Shown here one piece after another: positions 6,358 to 7,693 of a DNA stretch of 7,693 bases. The DNA is from Steroidobacteraceae bacterium (GTDB lineage Bacteria; Pseudomonadota; Gammaproteobacteria; Steroidobacterales; Steroidobacteraceae). Within the stretch, counting starts at the first letter, position 1; each line of letters opens with the position of its first letter. A model generated the notes under the pieces. That model was not told the DNA's origin and ran no database searches. It worked only from the letters and a program-made list of their open reading frames with translations. The DNA is taken from contig JAICKZ010000156.1 of the NCBI GenBank assembly GCA_025927665.1, positions 1-7,693 on the forward strand, written 5' to 3'. The position numbers and the translations under genes were made by a program.

Positions 6358-6375
6358 ATTACAAGAACATGACAG
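6358..6375 (-). promoter_or_regulatory. Pho box (PhoB-binding site) of phoB
   Basis: The minus strand reads CTGTCATGTTCTTGTAAT. The first half-site matches the CTGTCAT consensus exactly, the 4-bp spacer is standard and the second half-site is TTGTAAT. It ends 60 bases before the phoB ATG, within the 111-bp gap after tsaB. Several -10-like hexamers follow (for example TATGAC or TATTAC) and I cannot choose between them. The site implies PhoB autoregulation and a start of the phoB-phoR transcript here. Confidence 0.82.
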
Positions 6376-6408
6376 AGCCGCACAATGTGATGATTTATTG
6401 CGTTTCTT

Positions 6409-7092
6409 CTACTTATGATTATTACTGACATGAGCAACCTGATCGCGAATGTACACGGGTTGTGCTTCTGCGGCAGTAACGGCAAGGCCCAAATTAAAAT
6501 CACGTATCGCCAATTTAGCGATGTCAATGGCGCGCGGTAAGGCGGCATTATCAATTACACTTTTATGAAAGTACTCATGTAAGGCTGGATAGGCAAGAAA
6601 TCCAGTTCCCAACGCGGCAGCAGAAATGCGCTGATCGTTACGGAATAGTTCAATTACCTTTTCAGGCGCGCTGACTTGTTCAATGGAGGTGGGAACAACC
6701 AAGCCATCTTCCGCAAATCTGAAGCTCCCCCAATAGACTTCGTTCATACGCGCATCCATACATACCAAAATCTCATTGCCGGATGGTGCTTGCTGACCGA
6801 CCGCAGCAAGATTGGAAACACCCACTACCGGAATGTCACAGGCAAATGCCAATCCCTGTACCACACCGACTGCAATGCGCACGCCGGTAAATCCACCCGG
6901 TCCACGGCCGAAGCCAATGGCATCGAGCTGATTCATGGTAAGCCCCGATTCAACGAGCACTTCCTGAATCATGGGCAGAATCATGTCTGCATGACCGCGT
7001 GCCGTTTGTACACTACGTGTGATACATGCTTGGTCGATGCACAATGCAACAGAACATTGTTCAGTTGCGGTATCAATGGCGAGCAACTTCAA
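6409..7092 (-). CDS. tsaB: tRNA threonylcarbamoyladenosine biosynthesis protein TsaB
   Basis: TsaB (formerly YeaZ) is the non-catalytic partner of TsaD in making the t6A modification at position 37 of ANN-decoding tRNAs in the cytoplasm. The 227-residue protein has the family length and opens with MKLLAIDTATEQCSVAL, the first strands of the ASKHA fold. It carries the hallmark GRGPGGFTGVRIAVGVVQGLAF (62-83) and the segment CMDARMNEVYWG (109-120). The start is a TTG at 7092: GAGGAG lies seven bases upstream, no in-frame ATG precedes it closely, and it yields exactly the conserved N-terminus. The first 20 bases overlap the end of the helicase gene, so the two are probably translated from one message. 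The yoaA-tsaB pairing also occurs in E. coli. The next gene, phoB, has its own Pho-box promoter. Confidence 0.96.
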   Translation of the reverse strand: MKLLAIDTATEQCSVALCIDQACITRSVQTARGHADMILPMIQEVLVESGLTMNQLDAIGFGRGPGGFTGVRIAVGVVQGLAFACDIPVVGVSNLAAVGQQAPSGNEILVCMDARMNEVYWGSFRFAEDGLVVPTSIEQVSAPEKVIELFRNDQRISAAALGTGFLAYPALHEYFHKSVIDNAALPRAIDIAKLAIRDFNLGLAVTAAEAQPVYIRDQVAHVSNNHK

Positions 7093-7693
7093 TACTTGAC
7101 TCCTCTGTTTGCAAATGTTTACGCAAGAAAGTTTGCACTTCGATTAAACGCGAGGTGCGTGGCATCGATGGCAAGCTATTTAAAAATAACTTTCCATAGC
7201 TGCGTGTCATCAGGCGTCGATCACATAACATGATGACACCAAAATCATGTTGATCACGAATCAAACGTCCGACGCCTTGTTTCAACGCCACTACTGCTTG
7301 TGGCACTTGTTCTTCCATAAAAGGATTACCATCACGTTGTTCGATGGCCGCTTGCCGTGCCTTGGTCAAGGGCTCATCGGGCACCGCAAATGGCAGCTTA
7401 TCTATAATGACGACGCACAATGCGCGACCTTTAACATCAACACCTTCCCAAAAACTTTGTGTGCCCAGTAGCACCGCATGTCCATGATCTCGGAATTGTT
7501 TCAGCAATTGATCGCGTGGCGCCTCACCTTGAACCAACAAAGGATAAGGTAGTTGTATGCCCCAATGTTGTCGCAACAATTGCGCCGCTTCACGTAAAGC
7601 GCGATAACTGGTGAACAATATGAATACACCGCCTTGACTACACTCTATGACCGGCAATGCCGCACCGCTAACTCCAGCAAGCACATTGCTAGC
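7073..7693 (-). CDS. yoaA: ATP-dependent DNA helicase YoaA (DinG/XPD-like family), C-terminal part, cut by the window edge
   Basis: This is the last 206 residues of a superfamily 2 helicase of the DinG/YoaA group, iron-sulfur helicases related to XPD that act in DNA repair. The visible part is the second RecA-like domain. It shows the motif IV region GGVFILFTSYRAL, the motif V region GTQSFWEGVDVKGRALCVVIIDKLPF and motif VI QGVGRLIRDQHDFGVIMLCDRR with its arginine finger. The Walker A and B motifs and the iron-sulfur cysteines would lie beyond the window, so they cannot be checked. The call YoaA rather than DinG rests on the overlapping tsaB, an arrangement shared with E. coli. The frame is open to the edge, so a GTG at 7684 is an internal valine codon and not a start. 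The stop overlaps tsaB by 20 bases. Confidence 0.88.
   Translation of the reverse strand, partial: ASNVLAGVSGAALPVIECSQGGVFILFTSYRALREAAQLLRQHWGIQLPYPLLVQGEAPRDQLLKQFRDHGHAVLLGTQSFWEGVDVKGRALCVVIIDKLPFAVPDEPLTKARQAAIEQRDGNPFMEEQVPQAVVALKQGVGRLIRDQHDFGVIMLCDRRLMTRSYGKLFLNSLPSMPRTSRLIEVQTFLRKHLQTEESSIEVARH
7100..7105 (-). promoter_or_regulatory. Ribosome binding site of tsaB
   Basis: GAGGAG on the minus strand, seven bases before the TTG at 7092 and inside the 3' end of the helicase gene, fixes the unusual TTG as the tsaB start. Confidence 0.75.

Noticed and set aside
6351..6362. Palindrome GTAATAAATTAC next to the phoB Pho box
   Set aside because: Five-base arms around AA in AT-rich DNA are easily chance, and it partly overlaps the Pho box half-site. 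No known operator fits.
6676..7233. A 185-codon open frame on the plus strand
   Set aside because: It lies antisense to tsaB and the end of yoaA, both of which have clear family motifs. Its translation is rich in Cys and His, shows no domain, and has no neighbours on the plus strand.

Overview
The window reads as a chromosomal segment of a gammaproteobacterium. PhoB, PhoR, PstS, PstC, PstA and PhoU all resemble their Escherichia coli counterparts along their length. A yoaA-type helicase gene overlapping tsaB, and a DsbB with the E. coli residue spacing, are also typical of that class. Base composition looks balanced and even across the window. No insertion sequence, phage gene, tRNA, rRNA or CRISPR array was seen. 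The species cannot be named from this sequence.

Every gene lies on the minus strand, so transcription runs from high to low coordinates: yoaA (3' part, 7693-7073), tsaB (7092-6409), phoB (6297-5605), phoR (5514-4162), pstS (4034-2991), pstC (2916-1951), pstA (1943-1089), phoU (1082-351) and dsbB (5' part, 208-1). The longest gap is about 140 bp, so no long non-coding stretch is left unexplained.

The core is a phosphate-starvation locus. PhoR (sensor kinase) and PhoB (response regulator) sense and answer Pi limitation. PstS binds Pi in the periplasm, PstC and PstA form the membrane channel, and PhoU passes transporter status to PhoR. Two 18-bp Pho boxes, one before phoB and one before pstS, suggest autoregulation and a second, stronger internal start for the transporter genes. 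A 10-bp hairpin followed by a T-rich tract between pstS and pstC probably limits read-through, so that PstS is made in excess over the permeases. A weaker terminator-like hairpin follows phoU.

The most unusual point is an absence. pstB, the transporter ATPase that normally sits between pstA and phoU, is not there; only 6 bp separate those two genes. The transporter and the PhoU-dependent signal would need an ATPase encoded elsewhere. Apart from this, the region is conventional and I see no convincing new system. Smaller points are two non-ATG starts supported by ribosome binding sites (pstS GTG, tsaB TTG), a GTG start for phoU, a shared non-consensus half-site in both Pho boxes, and a tiny reading frame bridging pstC and pstA.
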